Positions 1 to 8,338 of a stretch of 25,576 bases of DNA are shown here, piece by piece. Source of the DNA: Larix sibirica (lineage: Eukaryota > Streptophyta > Pinopsida > Pinales > Pinaceae); the NCBI GenBank assembly GCA_004151065.3, contig NWUY0300004129.1:35422-60997 (forward strand), in the 5' to 3' direction. A model generated the notes under the pieces. That model was not told the origin of the DNA and ran no database searches. It saw only the letters and a list, made by a program, of their open reading frames with translations. A program made the translations under genes and the position numbers. Numbering within the stretch: position 1 is the first letter of the stretch; the number at the start of each line of letters is the position of its first letter.

Positions 1-839
1 ATGTTGAGCTCTTAATGAGTATATTGTTGCATCGATGTCTAGCCTGAAGAATCCATTTACCCTGTGTATCATCCTCAGAATGAGGGGAAGTGCCCTGTGG
101 GTTTCACTGGACTATAAAACAATATTGTTGTTAAATTAGTTTATTAGAGTCCACACCTGCAATCTGTTAGGCAGGTTAGTATAGATAGACAGTGAGTTTT
201 TTGGTTGATAATCTCCTTCTAGTTGATACAAGACCTGCTTTATTATATAAGAATGTTGACCGGGGTAGGTTACGGCATTTTTTGACATAGTGGAAAGACA
301 AATGAAAAATCGTAGAGGAAGAAGAAGACAAAGTGGATGATTTCATGGATGATTATTTGATCTACAAGTGGAACATATATAGGCAATTTTCCCAAATGGA
401 CCATGGAAATTATATGTCAAAACCCTTGGAGGATGTCATTTGAGGACATGACATCAACTTCATCAGTGTTTTCAAAACGAAAGGTCCACAATGATGTGAC
501 CCACTCACTAGGTTTAGTTTTTAGTAATATCTTTGTGGGTCAAACACAAAGTCCTAAACCATTTGAGAACTGTCACATCGGTGAAGTTAGGTGTTTGTTA
601 AACGATTTGATAGGACAAGGGTCTTTTACTCCATAATTAACATCTCACCACCCAAAATTGCATGCAAAGGTAATGCATATCCCACACTTATACTATCTTC
701 TTAGATAGTGATTTAGGGTTTATGAAGGTGAGGTTGTGAGGTGTATCGAATAGCTTGGGTTTTCATTAGCGTTCTAGAGGGGACTCTTGTCTCTTTTGTG
801 AAGAAACATTGGTGGAGGGGTCTTTGGAGAGAGGGGAAT
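1..839. other. Unassigned DNA, no recognisable gene
   Basis: I recognise no domain, LTR terminus or RNA gene here. A 77-codon open frame at 403-636 (+) has no motif I know and no supporting context. The stretch is probably old repeat-derived sequence, but I cannot assign it. Confidence 0.4.
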
Positions 840-1642
840 AATTGGTCTTAGGTAAAGAGGTGAAAATATCATATGCAGTAAATGCATTAGTAGCCATGAA
901 GAAGAAGAAATTGTGAAGCTTAGCGAGGGGAGAATAAGTTTGGTCTTATGAGAAGATACACTTTTGGAACAAAGTTACGGAAATGGAAGGTAAAACACTT
1001 ATGAGAATGTTTAAAGGAAGAATTCACTCTAAGAAACTAGCGGATCATTGGTTGGAGAATGCATGGGGTCCCTTATCAGGGTATATTCCTATATTTCATT
1101 TTTATAGTTTGAGGCCAGTTAGCCTTTTCCTTTCAATCAATAGATGCTGAAGGTAATATTCTTCAAAGGAGATGGTATTGAGGATCTTCTACTTTCTCTT
1201 TGAAGAGGTGGTCCTCATGCTTCATTCAAAGAAGGGAATCTAAAATAACTCAACCTATTTGGTTCAAGTGTTGGGATTTTTTTGGAGTTGTTACCTTTAT
1301 GATACTTAAGAAAATTGGGAATTATTTGAGAACTTATGTGGATTTGGATGAAGGTAGCTTAAGGAGTTCCTCATAATCCATCGCTAGTATCATTGTAGAT
1401 ATGGATTTTTGGAAGGCCCTTTTGGAAGTTGATGAGATTAATATTAGTAAATGGCATTATGTCTAGACCCTCGATTATGTGAAGGTTCCTTTTAGTTATG
1501 ATTGATGTCATGCATATGGATATCTAGTTGAAGACTATATGATGAAATTCTCCAAAAGGAAATGGAGATTAAAATTGTTGAGCCTCATTGCTCAAGGGAG
1601 AGATAGGATGCTTTAGCGGGTAAAGTGTTGGGAGTTGTGAAC

Positions 1643-1864
1643 TGTAATACCCCTATTTTGACCTTGGAATGTATTTAACCAAAATTATGTAAATGATGTA
1701 AATATNGTGTGGATAGATTTTAATTCCGATGTGAATGTTTATTTACGTTTCTACACACATTGTATATGTTGAATTTCATATTATGGATTTAGGGTGAAAT
1801 TTGAGGGCCCGAATTTAGCTAATTTCCCCTCCCAATGGTAGGATTAGGTGAGGGGGACGTTACA
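1643..1864 (+). mobile_element. 222-bp solo LTR with 5-bp target duplication
   Basis: The segment begins TGTAATACCCC and ends GTTACA, so its termini form the TGTAA/TTACA inverted pair typical of plant Ty3/gypsy LTRs. It is flanked by a perfect 5-bp direct repeat TGAAC (1638-1642 and 1865-1869), the usual integrase footprint. No internal region, PBS or coding sequence lies between the ends, so it reads as a solo LTR left by LTR-LTR recombination, or as a very short non-autonomous element. It interrupts the LINE ORF1-like pseudogene. One undetermined base at 1706 lies inside, so the true length could be greater. Its first 11 bases match the start of the long gypsy LTRs in this window. Confidence 0.75.
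1706..1706. other. Undetermined base (N)
   Basis: A single N inside the short solo LTR. It could be one uncalled base or a gap of unknown size written as one N; the other N in the window, at 13868, clearly behaves like a gap. Confidence 0.9.
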
Positions 1865-2566
1865 TGAACAATCGAGGAGAAGGGGAATCAAAGTCTTGAA
1901 GGAAATGGGGATTAGGGATAAGGAAAGACAATGTTGATGATGTTCATGAAAGGATTGATGAATCAAGAAAGAAGGAAGGAGTTGAGCCTTGGTCAGATTG
2001 AGGGTTTGAAGGAAGTAGTGCAACTAAGTGAGGAAGGGATTACTCCAATGTTAAATGAGGCATCCATTCATCATATCAAATCTATATCTCCTCTTAATAA
2101 GGTTGGATTTTTGTTGGCATCTCAACCACTTACCAAAGCCATTAGCCATTCAAAACACCTTATTGATAAATGGTTGATTCTTGGCAAGACTTCTTTAGCT
2201 CCTCAAAAGTTTGAGGCAGGGAAAATGGAGGGAAGCCAAAAAATCAAAGGAAGCTATTACTAGGAGGGGAGTCTTCTCTTTAGAGTACAATATTCTCTCT
2301 CCTAAACCCTGTGTTATCCCTCCTCATTTTGGATCTTCTACTCAAAATTCTTCCTCCTTAGAGGATGGAGAGTCTTATAAGGGGCCTAGTAGATACTTTC
2401 TCATATCCCAAAATCTTATAGTTGTTCTTGAGGGTTATGAAGTAGTTGGGGGGCTCAACCTAGAAGCAGGGACTACTCCAATCCTAAGGAGAAAATACTA
2501 TATCAAACATGCAATGGACAAAGAGTCAAGGGAGGTACAAAATATACTTGACACGGTGCATACTTA

Positions 2567-3000
2567 GCTATTTTCCTTATTTGACTAACTATTTTGAGTT
2601 GACTAGACATCATTATGATATACGGTCATATTTGGGTTTCTATGCAATATACATGACTTATTATACATATTGAAATGATTATTGGTTGCATTAATTAAAT
2701 GTTGACATTTGTATCATTTTTAGATTTTACAAAAATGATTTTTTCATAAGAAAAATTTATTTACATTTGATATTTCAAGTGTGAAATCAAAATACATATC
2801 AGTCTACCTAAAAGGCCTCAAGCATGTACTTTTAATAAAAAATACATTGTCAACCACTTTATCAACCCTATGTCTACTTAGGTGCAGTCATCCTAAGATT
2901 CTAGGAGGAAACCTTTACTTCTCAAAAAATATCCTTTTAGATCTACTTCTATAACAAAACATCAAAATACTATTGAGATGGCATCTCTCCATTTCATTTT
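2567..3000. other. AT-rich stretch without a recognisable gene
   Basis: No open frame, terminus or motif that I recognise. On the - strand it lies downstream of the RNase H remnant at 3001-3390, so it may be the 3' part of that LINE, but I see no clear poly(A) end. Confidence 0.35.
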
Positions 3001-3390
3001 CTAATAAAGAGAAGCTTCCAAGATGGAGATCTTGGTCCCTTCTCTAATTTTTAGAAAATTAATGGATCCCTCTTGCACAAGCGCAAGTGCTTTAAATAAT
3101 TGATCAACTCTCGTGTTGAATTCTCTATATTTATGCACAAAGGAGATATCATCAAAATGTTGTTTTATCTCCAACACTAGATTCATTATTGTTGCTAAAC
3201 ATGTATTATCAAATATGCATCTATTATTTTCCCATTCGATCAAAAGCTTGGAATCTCCATAAACATCTTGTTGTGTCAAACCCTTTTCCTTTGGTGTCTT
3301 CATCAAAATCAAAAGAACATAAAACTCAACTCTATTGTTTGGAATGTGACCAACAACTTACTTGTGTTGAATTCTTTTAAAGGCCTCCAA
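3001..3390 (-). pseudogene. RNase H domain remnant of a LINE, cut by gypsy LTR1
   Basis: The - strand frame from about 3390 to 3001 matches the C-terminal two thirds of the plant RNase H-like domain (RVT_3 type) found at the end of plant L1-like LINEs. Visible motifs are NNRVE (the glutamate position), VYGDSKLLIEW (the second aspartate) and HKYREFN..VD (the last aspartate). The first catalytic segment (DGA-type) is missing because the homology stops where LTR1 begins at 3395, and an in-frame stop lies just before NNRVE. The enzyme would remove RNA from the RNA-DNA hybrid during retrotransposition. The rest of the LINE should lie beyond the far end of the gypsy insertion, but I do not see it after LTR1 or LTR2. 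Confidence 0.7.
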
Positions 3391-3814
3391 TTATTGTAAT
3401 ACCCCGTGGTAAGGTCCCGGACATTGGTGTGTTTTGCTTATTCTGGTTTGATGAGTTGGCATTGGGTGTCAGGACCATGGACCTTTATTGAGATGAATTC
3501 TATTTAATTGCAATAATTATCATTATCATTATTATTAATAATGGCACAACATGACAATAACAATACGAGAAGGGGTTGGGGTTAGGAGTTGCAGCTCCCC
3601 CTAACAATACTCTAATCCACCTAATTTTTATTATTTTGGACCATGGCGGTCCTAAAGTCCATAATTATTTTTTTGCATGCAGTAATTGCGCCCCCTAGGT
3701 GAGAATATTCCTCAACTAGTTGTTGATGGGGCCACTTCCACTTCACACGTGAGATATGCGCCCTTTTGATTGACAGAGATCATAGTAGTGCCTATCTTGG
3801 GTCATTGGCAGTTA

Positions 3815-4110
3815 ATATTGAGTTAATCTCACTTAAATTGAGTTAAATTGAGTTAATGTCAAATAAATTCAGTTAATTTGAGTTTAGTTGAGTTATTGTC
3901 GGTTAATATTGAGTTCATTTCAATAAATTGAGTTTAATTGAGTTATTGTCAGTTAATATTGAGTTAATTAAGTTATTGTCATTAAATATTGAGTTAATTT
4001 CAGTTAAATTGAGTTAATGTCAGTTAATTGTTGTTAAATTGAGTTATTTTTCAATTAAATTAAGTTAAATTGAGTTTATCTAAGTTATTTTCAGTTAATA
4101 TTGAGTTATC
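3815..4110 (+). repeat. Degenerate GAGTTAA-rich minisatellite in LTR1
   Basis: The words TTGAGTTAAT and TCAGTTAAT alternate many times with variable 10-20 bp spacing. The same array is in LTR2 at about 15413-15695 with different unit gains and losses, so it belongs to the LTR family. Confidence 0.8.
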
Positions 4111-4852
4111 CTGAATGCATGGGAGTAAATTTGGGAAAATTCGAGTCATCCTCAGTTAATTTAGGCATCTTTGGGTCAATTTGAGTTATCTTGGGAAAAT
4201 TTGGGAAAATTCAAGGTTGTGGATGAAATTCGAGTTGCCTTCATGCGGGAGGAGTAATGCAGGGGTGATTGAGAGTCAGTTAAGGTAGATTGGAGCCAAC
4301 CTTGATGAATTCAAATTAGTTAGGGGTTGGGAGTGTCTTTGTCAGTGTTATAGAGTTAGTCTCAGTGGTTAAAAACTTAAATGATTTAATCAATGGTTTT
4401 TAGGAATCCCTAGTGATTGGGAGTCCTTCCTTAGTGGTATGGAGTCCATCTCTTAGAGGAAATTTGAATGGGTCTAAGGGGATTTGAATTGCTCCAGAAT
4501 TCATTTATTCATTCATTTTTGAGTCAATTGGTTAGTGCAGAGGAGGCTCTGACAGGAGTTGCGAATGCCAAAGGGAGATTTGGCCATTATACTTGCACAG
4601 TTTTGCAGAGAATTGGGCTTACAAATCTAGGAGGATCCGGTGAACCATTATGTTGGTCTTGGAGACCAATTCTTCGCATGTTTCGGATGTTGTATGTGGT
4701 AGTGTTTTCTATTTGGTTCGAATTCCCTAGTAGGGATTCGATTTGTGGAGTTGGGAGAGTTGTTTCTCCTCAAATGCTCCAGTGGAGATTCGAGTTTGTG
4801 ATTTGACCTGGGAGGTTAGAAGTGTTTTTGTTTCACTAATATTATCCAATAG

Positions 4853-5138
4853 GAGAGGGGGACAATTATGTGTGGATATCTCATTCTAGTTGTGCTAGAA
4901 CTTGAGGGAGAGGGGGATAATCCCGGACAAGTGTCTAGGCCATGCACTCATCTTGCAGGAGAGGGGGACAATTCTGACAAGTGAGCTATATTTTAGTGGT
5001 AAGTGGTGCTATGGGAGAGGGGGACAATCTCGAGAAGGAGACCACACCGATGATTGCTTATCTTTCTGGGAGAGGGGGACAATACCGATAAAGGAAGCGA
5101 TTTGATTATGATCTTGTCTTCCGGGAGAGGGGGACAAT
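4853..5138 (+). repeat. Six-unit G-rich minisatellite, about 55-bp period (LTR1)
   Basis: The 14-mer GAGAGGGGGACAAT starts at 4853, 4908 (one change, GATAAT), 4959, 5015, 5070 and 5125, so spacing is 51-56 bp. Spacer sequences between cores are much less alike than the cores. The array is also in LTR2. It sits roughly 60% of the way into the LTR. Its function is unknown. Confidence 0.9.
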
Positions 5139-5815
5139 CCTGAGGAAGAGGGGTTAGAAGTCATTCGTATTGCTTGAGGAGGAGAGATATCTTGTGTCAT
5201 CCATTAGTGTCCATCCTAGAAGAGACCTTCTCATGCAAGATTCCAGGACCTCAGCTCAAGGGTGATCTTTCGGCGAGAAAACATTTGCTAAGTAGAGATC
5301 TACAGCTGGGAGGAAAATTGTTATGTTGCTGCCAATTGTGTATATCAAGATAAGTAATTATGACCTATAATATTTTATGTATGATTATTGAGATGTATCA
5401 TGAAAGCTGCTTTGGTACTCTTAATGCTTAAATAAATGATAGGTTTATCATGTTACTAACTTTGATGTTGGATTGATAGCCTCTGGGAAGGTATGTGATT
5501 CCCTAAACTAGTAATTTGTAATTTGATATGTATATATTGTATGATGAATTAGGAAATCTAATCATGGACAGTCATATGGCCCTATATGGCTGTCACATAT
5601 CATATTTTCCCATGGGTTTTCTATCTCGTTTATAAGTAAGGAAATGGTTAAAATTGATCTTGTTTGTGAGTAAGCTTTTAGTGCAAATATTATTGATCAA
5701 ATTGAGATGTTAGTACCATGCTTTATTTAAGTTTGTATCATTTATTATAGGACTGATATGGAATTCCATGTGGTTTTATATGGAATCCCCATATCAGGTC
5801 GCCCATTGGTTTTAT
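5139..5815 (+). other. 3' half of LTR1, no further motif
   Basis: This matches 16768-17443 of LTR2 with scattered, mostly transition differences. It must hold part of the LTR transcription unit, but I could not pick a TATA box or polyadenylation signal with confidence. Confidence 0.5.
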
Positions 5816-5828
5816 AGATTGTAGCTGA
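5816..5828 (+). repeat. Left target-site duplication of LINE-A
   Basis: AGATTGTAGCTGA at the left edge pairs with AGATTATAGCTGA at 7462-7474, 12 of 13 identical. LTR2 has a single copy of this site (17444-17456), which shows the empty target. Confidence 0.8.
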
Positions 5829-6223
5829 CTTTTATTTTTACGAAAACGGTTAAGATGGTTTTGTATTGATAAAAAAGAGGTTGGAGCCAAAATACAGAGT
5901 GTAAGGTCATGCAACGTCCCAACTAAGGAGAGCCGGCATACCTTATCTATCATCAATTTCCAAACTACGCCCATAAGGCAAGAAACAACCCAAACATTAC
6001 AAACTTCCTACAAAATCCAGACGATAGAGTGAGGAAAAAACAAACTTCCAAAACTGCCATCATAGGCTACTGAACAGACTCCTTATAGAATATGAACAGA
6101 CTTAAAGAACTACCGACTTCATACAATGTCGCCATTGTTTCTTAAAACGACCAACAGACTCCATACTAACGCAAGTAAGACTCAAATGATACAAAAAATT
6201 AGAAAGGACAACCCCGAGCACAA

Positions 6224-6883
6224 CTAACTTCGAGGCCCTTCGCCCTGCAACTCAGTCTTCAGGTCCACGAGCTCCCTCCTCAGATTATCCACCTTGGCTT
6301 CAATGCGCTGAGCTATGACTTGAACCGCACGGATTTGACAATTACAACCTTCATCCATCTTTGCCGAGATGGTTTCAACCTTCATATTGAGATTGCCAAT
6401 GTGATTATGAACCTCAAGCTGGCCTTTGTGCTCCATTGAACTCAAACGATGCAAGGTCTGCTTCATGTCATAATTCTCATTTTTCAAAACAAGAATTTGT
6501 GCATGCAGAATGGTGAGATGGTCGTCCACCACCGTGAAAGAGGCTTTAATTCCCTGCTGCTCATCCAAACTTCCACAGGCTTGAACCTTCGCCTTATTCT
6601 GCTCGCAAGCCGAACACTCATAACCTCCAGGCCAAGAAGGGAACCTCTTTCTGAAGTTTGGCAAAGGTTCGCTGCCAGGACGAGGCATGGTCTGCTTACC
6701 GCGGGAGAAAAGCCCTGAATCAGACATAAGAAACTGACCGTTCATCCAAATTAACAACTCGAAACTCTGCCTTCCAAGTTTGCGAGGAGGGCTATATAGA
6801 AGGGATACGTCGGCATGCTTTAAATTCCTGTACAGACTAGCAGCGCGAAGATCAGGTGAAAGGATAGCTCGCATGCTTTCCAT
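6224..6883 (-). CDS. Unrecognised 219-aa coiled-coil protein downstream of RNase H in LINE-A
   Basis: This is an intact frame of 219 codons on the LINE strand, about 180 bp after the RNase H stop and in the same frame, with stops between. I do not recognise the family. Residues about 1-90 hold no clear motif apart from a basic, proline-rich stretch near 65-85. A CSAC pair and further cysteines lie near 90-103. The C-terminal half, about 118-215, is rich in charged and leucine residues with heptad-like spacing (for example KVDNLRRELVDLKTEL) and probably forms a coiled coil. The ATG at 6883 was chosen as the first methionine, but the frame stays open for about 20 codons upstream. It could be a third LINE ORF, captured host sequence, or chance. 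No function is assigned. Confidence 0.5.
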   Translation of the reverse strand: MESMRAILSPDLRAASLYRNLKHADVSLLYSPPRKLGRQSFELLIWMNGQFLMSDSGLFSRGKQTMPRPGSEPLPNFRKRFPSWPGGYECSACEQNKAKVQACGSLDEQQGIKASFTVVDDHLTILHAQILVLKNENYDMKQTLHRLSSMEHKGQLEVHNHIGNLNMKVETISAKMDEGCNCQIRAVQVIAQRIEAKVDNLRRELVDLKTELQGEGPRS

Positions 6884-7063
6884 ATAGGAGGCATGTGACG
6901 GCTGCGTGTGACCTGCGCTCCCATCGAGGCCCCAAAGTGGGTATTAGACCTTGGATAAAAATTTCAGATCTTGCAATGGGTTTGTGAACGATAGACCCCC
7001 CAAGAATGAATGAGTTCTAAGACAAGTTGACATATAGTAAGCTGGAAATCATAAGCAATGGAT

Positions 7064-7456
7064 CTAGACTTTGAGTTTCATGACTTGATTGCTAACCAAG
7101 ACACCCCGGTCGAGTTTAACGTCGTTATTGGCCATCTCATCGGCATCTTGATTGTTATTTCTCAATATATGGAAGAAGCTAATGCTGTTGAACTCACTAA
7201 TCAGGTACTTTAGAAGGTTATGAAGCTTTAGGACCAGACTCTTTCTAGTTTTGCTCAGGTTCCGAGCATCTCTAATGACCATCATGGAATCTCTGCAAAC
7301 AACAAGGTCATTTATACCCTCCTCCCTGGCGATCTCCAAACCTTTGATAAGTGCAAGCCACTCAGCATTATTATTTGTTGCTCTGCCAAGTCCCCATGCA
7401 TACTCATTTCTTTTTGTTCTGTTGGAGTCGAAGAGGACTCCTCCCGCACCTGCCAA
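7064..7456 (-). pseudogene. RNase H domain of LINE-A, 5'-truncated
   Basis: A 130-codon open frame matches the plant LINE C-terminal RNase H-like domain. It begins at the GAGGVLFD strand just after where the first catalytic aspartate should be, so that aspartate is lost to the 5' truncation. It keeps NNNAEW (glutamate), VCRDSMMVI (second aspartate) and HILRNNNQDADEMA (last catalytic segment). In the parent element this domain sits at the C-terminus of ORF2 after RT and degrades the RNA strand of the hybrid. The ATG at 7456 is probably not a biological start; it is the first methionine left after truncation. The uninterrupted frame suggests a fairly recent insertion. Confidence 0.8.
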
Positions 7457-7461
7457 CCCAG

Positions 7462-7474
7462 AGATTATAGCTGA
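7462..7474 (+). repeat. Right target-site duplication of LINE-A
   Basis: AGATTATAGCTGA, one transition away from the left copy at 5816-5828. Confidence 0.8.
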
Positions 7475-7937
7475 TTTTAAAACTATGTCATGAAACTATA
7501 TGCAAAATTCTAGCTGAGTTAAAGAAGTGTCGGCTTTACTAGTTAACCTAGAAGTTTTAAATTAATTACCAAATGACTAATCCCCTTTGAATAAACATAT
7601 CCGTTGTGCTAAGATCAGAAATCATCCTTCTCTACCTTAAGAGAAATCCTATGCACCCTTCTTTACTCGTGACCTAGGTTGGGTGTGTTACACTATCTCT
7701 AAAATAAACCCTAATTTTATGGGCTACTTGAGTTGAATTTAATTCTAGATCTCAAACTATCATGTTATTTCTCGAGAGTCAGATTCCCCAAATCACAAAG
7801 CGAGGCAAAGCCTTAAAGAATTTTTTAGAAACATCTTTTAGTCATGAGAATAGATAATCTACCAAAGTCAATTGATCCCATTTGTTTGATTTGGAGGAAG
7901 ATTATAACACTTCATTTCATACAACCCTAGACAAAGG

Positions 7938-7982
7938 ATAGGTTACTTATCACCTATCCTTTCTGTAGGGTGATAAGTAACC
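7938..7982 (+). repeat. Overlapping inverted repeats (two alternative hairpins)
   Basis: GGTTACTTATCACC (7941-7954) is the reverse complement of GGTGATAAGTAACC (7969-7982). The left arm is also part of a smaller hairpin in which GGATAGGT pairs with ACCTATCC across 8 bases. The two pairings exclude each other. It lies just before the copia LTR-A start and may be the remnant of a small inverted-repeat element. Confidence 0.7.
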
Positions 7983-7990
7983 TTGGAGGT

Positions 7991-8323
7991 TGTTGATACT
8001 CCTAACGAGTCAAATATGTATGGCGGGTTCACTCAGGGTTTTGACTTCCACAATAAATGTTATGCATAAGACCATGTTTATGTATATAAAATAACATCGT
8101 TAATAACATAATAAATATTTATAGACTACAAGACTTATGCATTTAATGTATTATTAAAATAGGCATTCCTAAAGACATAATTCTACATTAATGCTCACCG
8201 CAAGCCCTATAAATACAAGGCCTTTCTTCATTGTAAAAATCATTTATTATTGTGTATATTCAATGTTTATATTTCTTGATATATCCAACTGAGAGCTTTA
8301 AATCATTTTTATCTTCTGCTACA
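7991..8323 (+). mobile_element. Copia-like LTR-A (333 bp), candidate 5' LTR
   Basis: It begins TGTTGATACTCC and ends TGCTACA (TG...CA ends with a TGT/ACA inverted pair), and a degenerate initiator-Met primer-binding site follows after one base. It contains the promoter-like TATAAATACAAGG at about 8209-8221. From about 8050 it resembles the block at 10691-10970. The start is less certain than the end. Confidence 0.6.
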
Positions 8324-8324
8324 T

Positions 8325-8338
8325 TTGTTATCAAAGCC
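8325..8338 (+). promoter_or_regulatory. PBS-like site (initiator Met tRNA)
   Basis: TTGTTATCAAAGCC matches the plant retroelement consensus TTGGTATCAGAGCC at 12 of 14 bases and sits right after the LTR-A end, as a minus-strand primer site should. Confidence 0.65.

Larger units (their letters stand above)
840..2566 (+). pseudogene. LINE ORF1 / gag-like pseudogene (DUF4283 and CCHC knuckle type), split by a solo LTR
   Basis: Frames on the + strand between about 960 and 1640 give fragments typical of the gag-like first ORF of plant LINEs. A stretch around 1040-1110 reads ADHWLENAWGPLSGYIP, and about 1290-1430 reads like the linker before the knuckle. At about 1465-1540 a decayed CCHC knuckle reads CHAYGYL with two of its cysteines changed to tyrosine. 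In this family ORF1 binds RNA and forms the retrotransposition particle. Several stops and frameshifts interrupt it. After the solo LTR the low-complexity C-terminal part seems to go on in two overlapping open frames, 1931-2263 and 2211-2567. The RT that should follow on the + strand is absent. The family call rests on pattern recognition; both ends are approximate. Confidence 0.5.
5829..7461 (-). mobile_element. LINE-A: 5'-truncated L1-like LINE inserted in LTR1
   Basis: This 1633-bp insertion is absent from LTR2 and is flanked by a 13-bp target duplication. It reads on the - strand: it starts inside an RNase H domain (5' truncation), then a separate 219-codon ORF, then about 390 bp of 3' region that ends in an A-rich tail (a T-rich run after 5829 on the + strand). 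Truncated 5' ends, target duplications over 10 bp and an A-rich 3' end are the normal marks of target-primed LINE insertion. The reverse transcriptase and endonuclease are missing, so this copy is dead. Both remaining frames are open, so it is probably younger than the surrounding elements. Confidence 0.85.
3395..7692 (+). mobile_element. Ty3/gypsy LTR1 (long LTR), split by LINE-A
   Basis: It starts TGTAATACCCC, ends GTTACA, and aligns along its length with LTR2 at 14938-17675. Without the LINE-A insertion the LTR parts (3395-5828 and 7475-7692) total about 2.65 kb, against 2738 bp for LTR2. No polypurine tract precedes it (it follows the RNase H remnant directly), so by position it should be a 5' LTR or a solo LTR. 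It is not followed by a primer-binding site; the next bases, ctatctct, are the same as those after LTR2. It differs from LTR2 by several percent up to base 7565 and is identical from 7566 on. The 5 bp before it (attat) do not match the 5 bp after it (ctatc). Confidence 0.8.

Noticed and set aside
403-636. 77-codon + strand frame
   Set aside because: No recognisable domain; the length is within chance for this composition.
4468-4806. 112-codon frame in LTR1 that might be an LTR-encoded protein
   Set aside because: The corresponding region of LTR2 is broken by differences and frame changes, which is not expected of a conserved gene.
4902-5105. 67-codon + strand frame (and its partner at 16531-16734) with repeated ERGTI words
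   Set aside because: The repeated peptide comes from the minisatellite being read in one frame because the array spacing is close to a multiple of three in places; the LTR counterparts differ and nothing suggests translation.
4853-5138. Evenly spaced repeats suggested a CRISPR-like array
   Set aside because: Cores are only 14 bp, spacers share similarity, the same array recurs in both LTRs, and the setting is a plant retroelement. It is a minisatellite.
4853-5138. Possible G-quadruplex
   Set aside because: Each core has a single G5 run and the runs are about 50 bp apart, too far for an ordinary intramolecular quadruplex.
6449-6718. 89-codon + strand frame overlapping the 219-codon - strand frame
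   Set aside because: Antisense shadow of the longer LINE-strand ORF, with no recognisable motif.
3390-7697. attat and ctatc as a target duplication around LTR1
   Set aside because: The two 5-bp words do not match; a shared TAT is too little to call.
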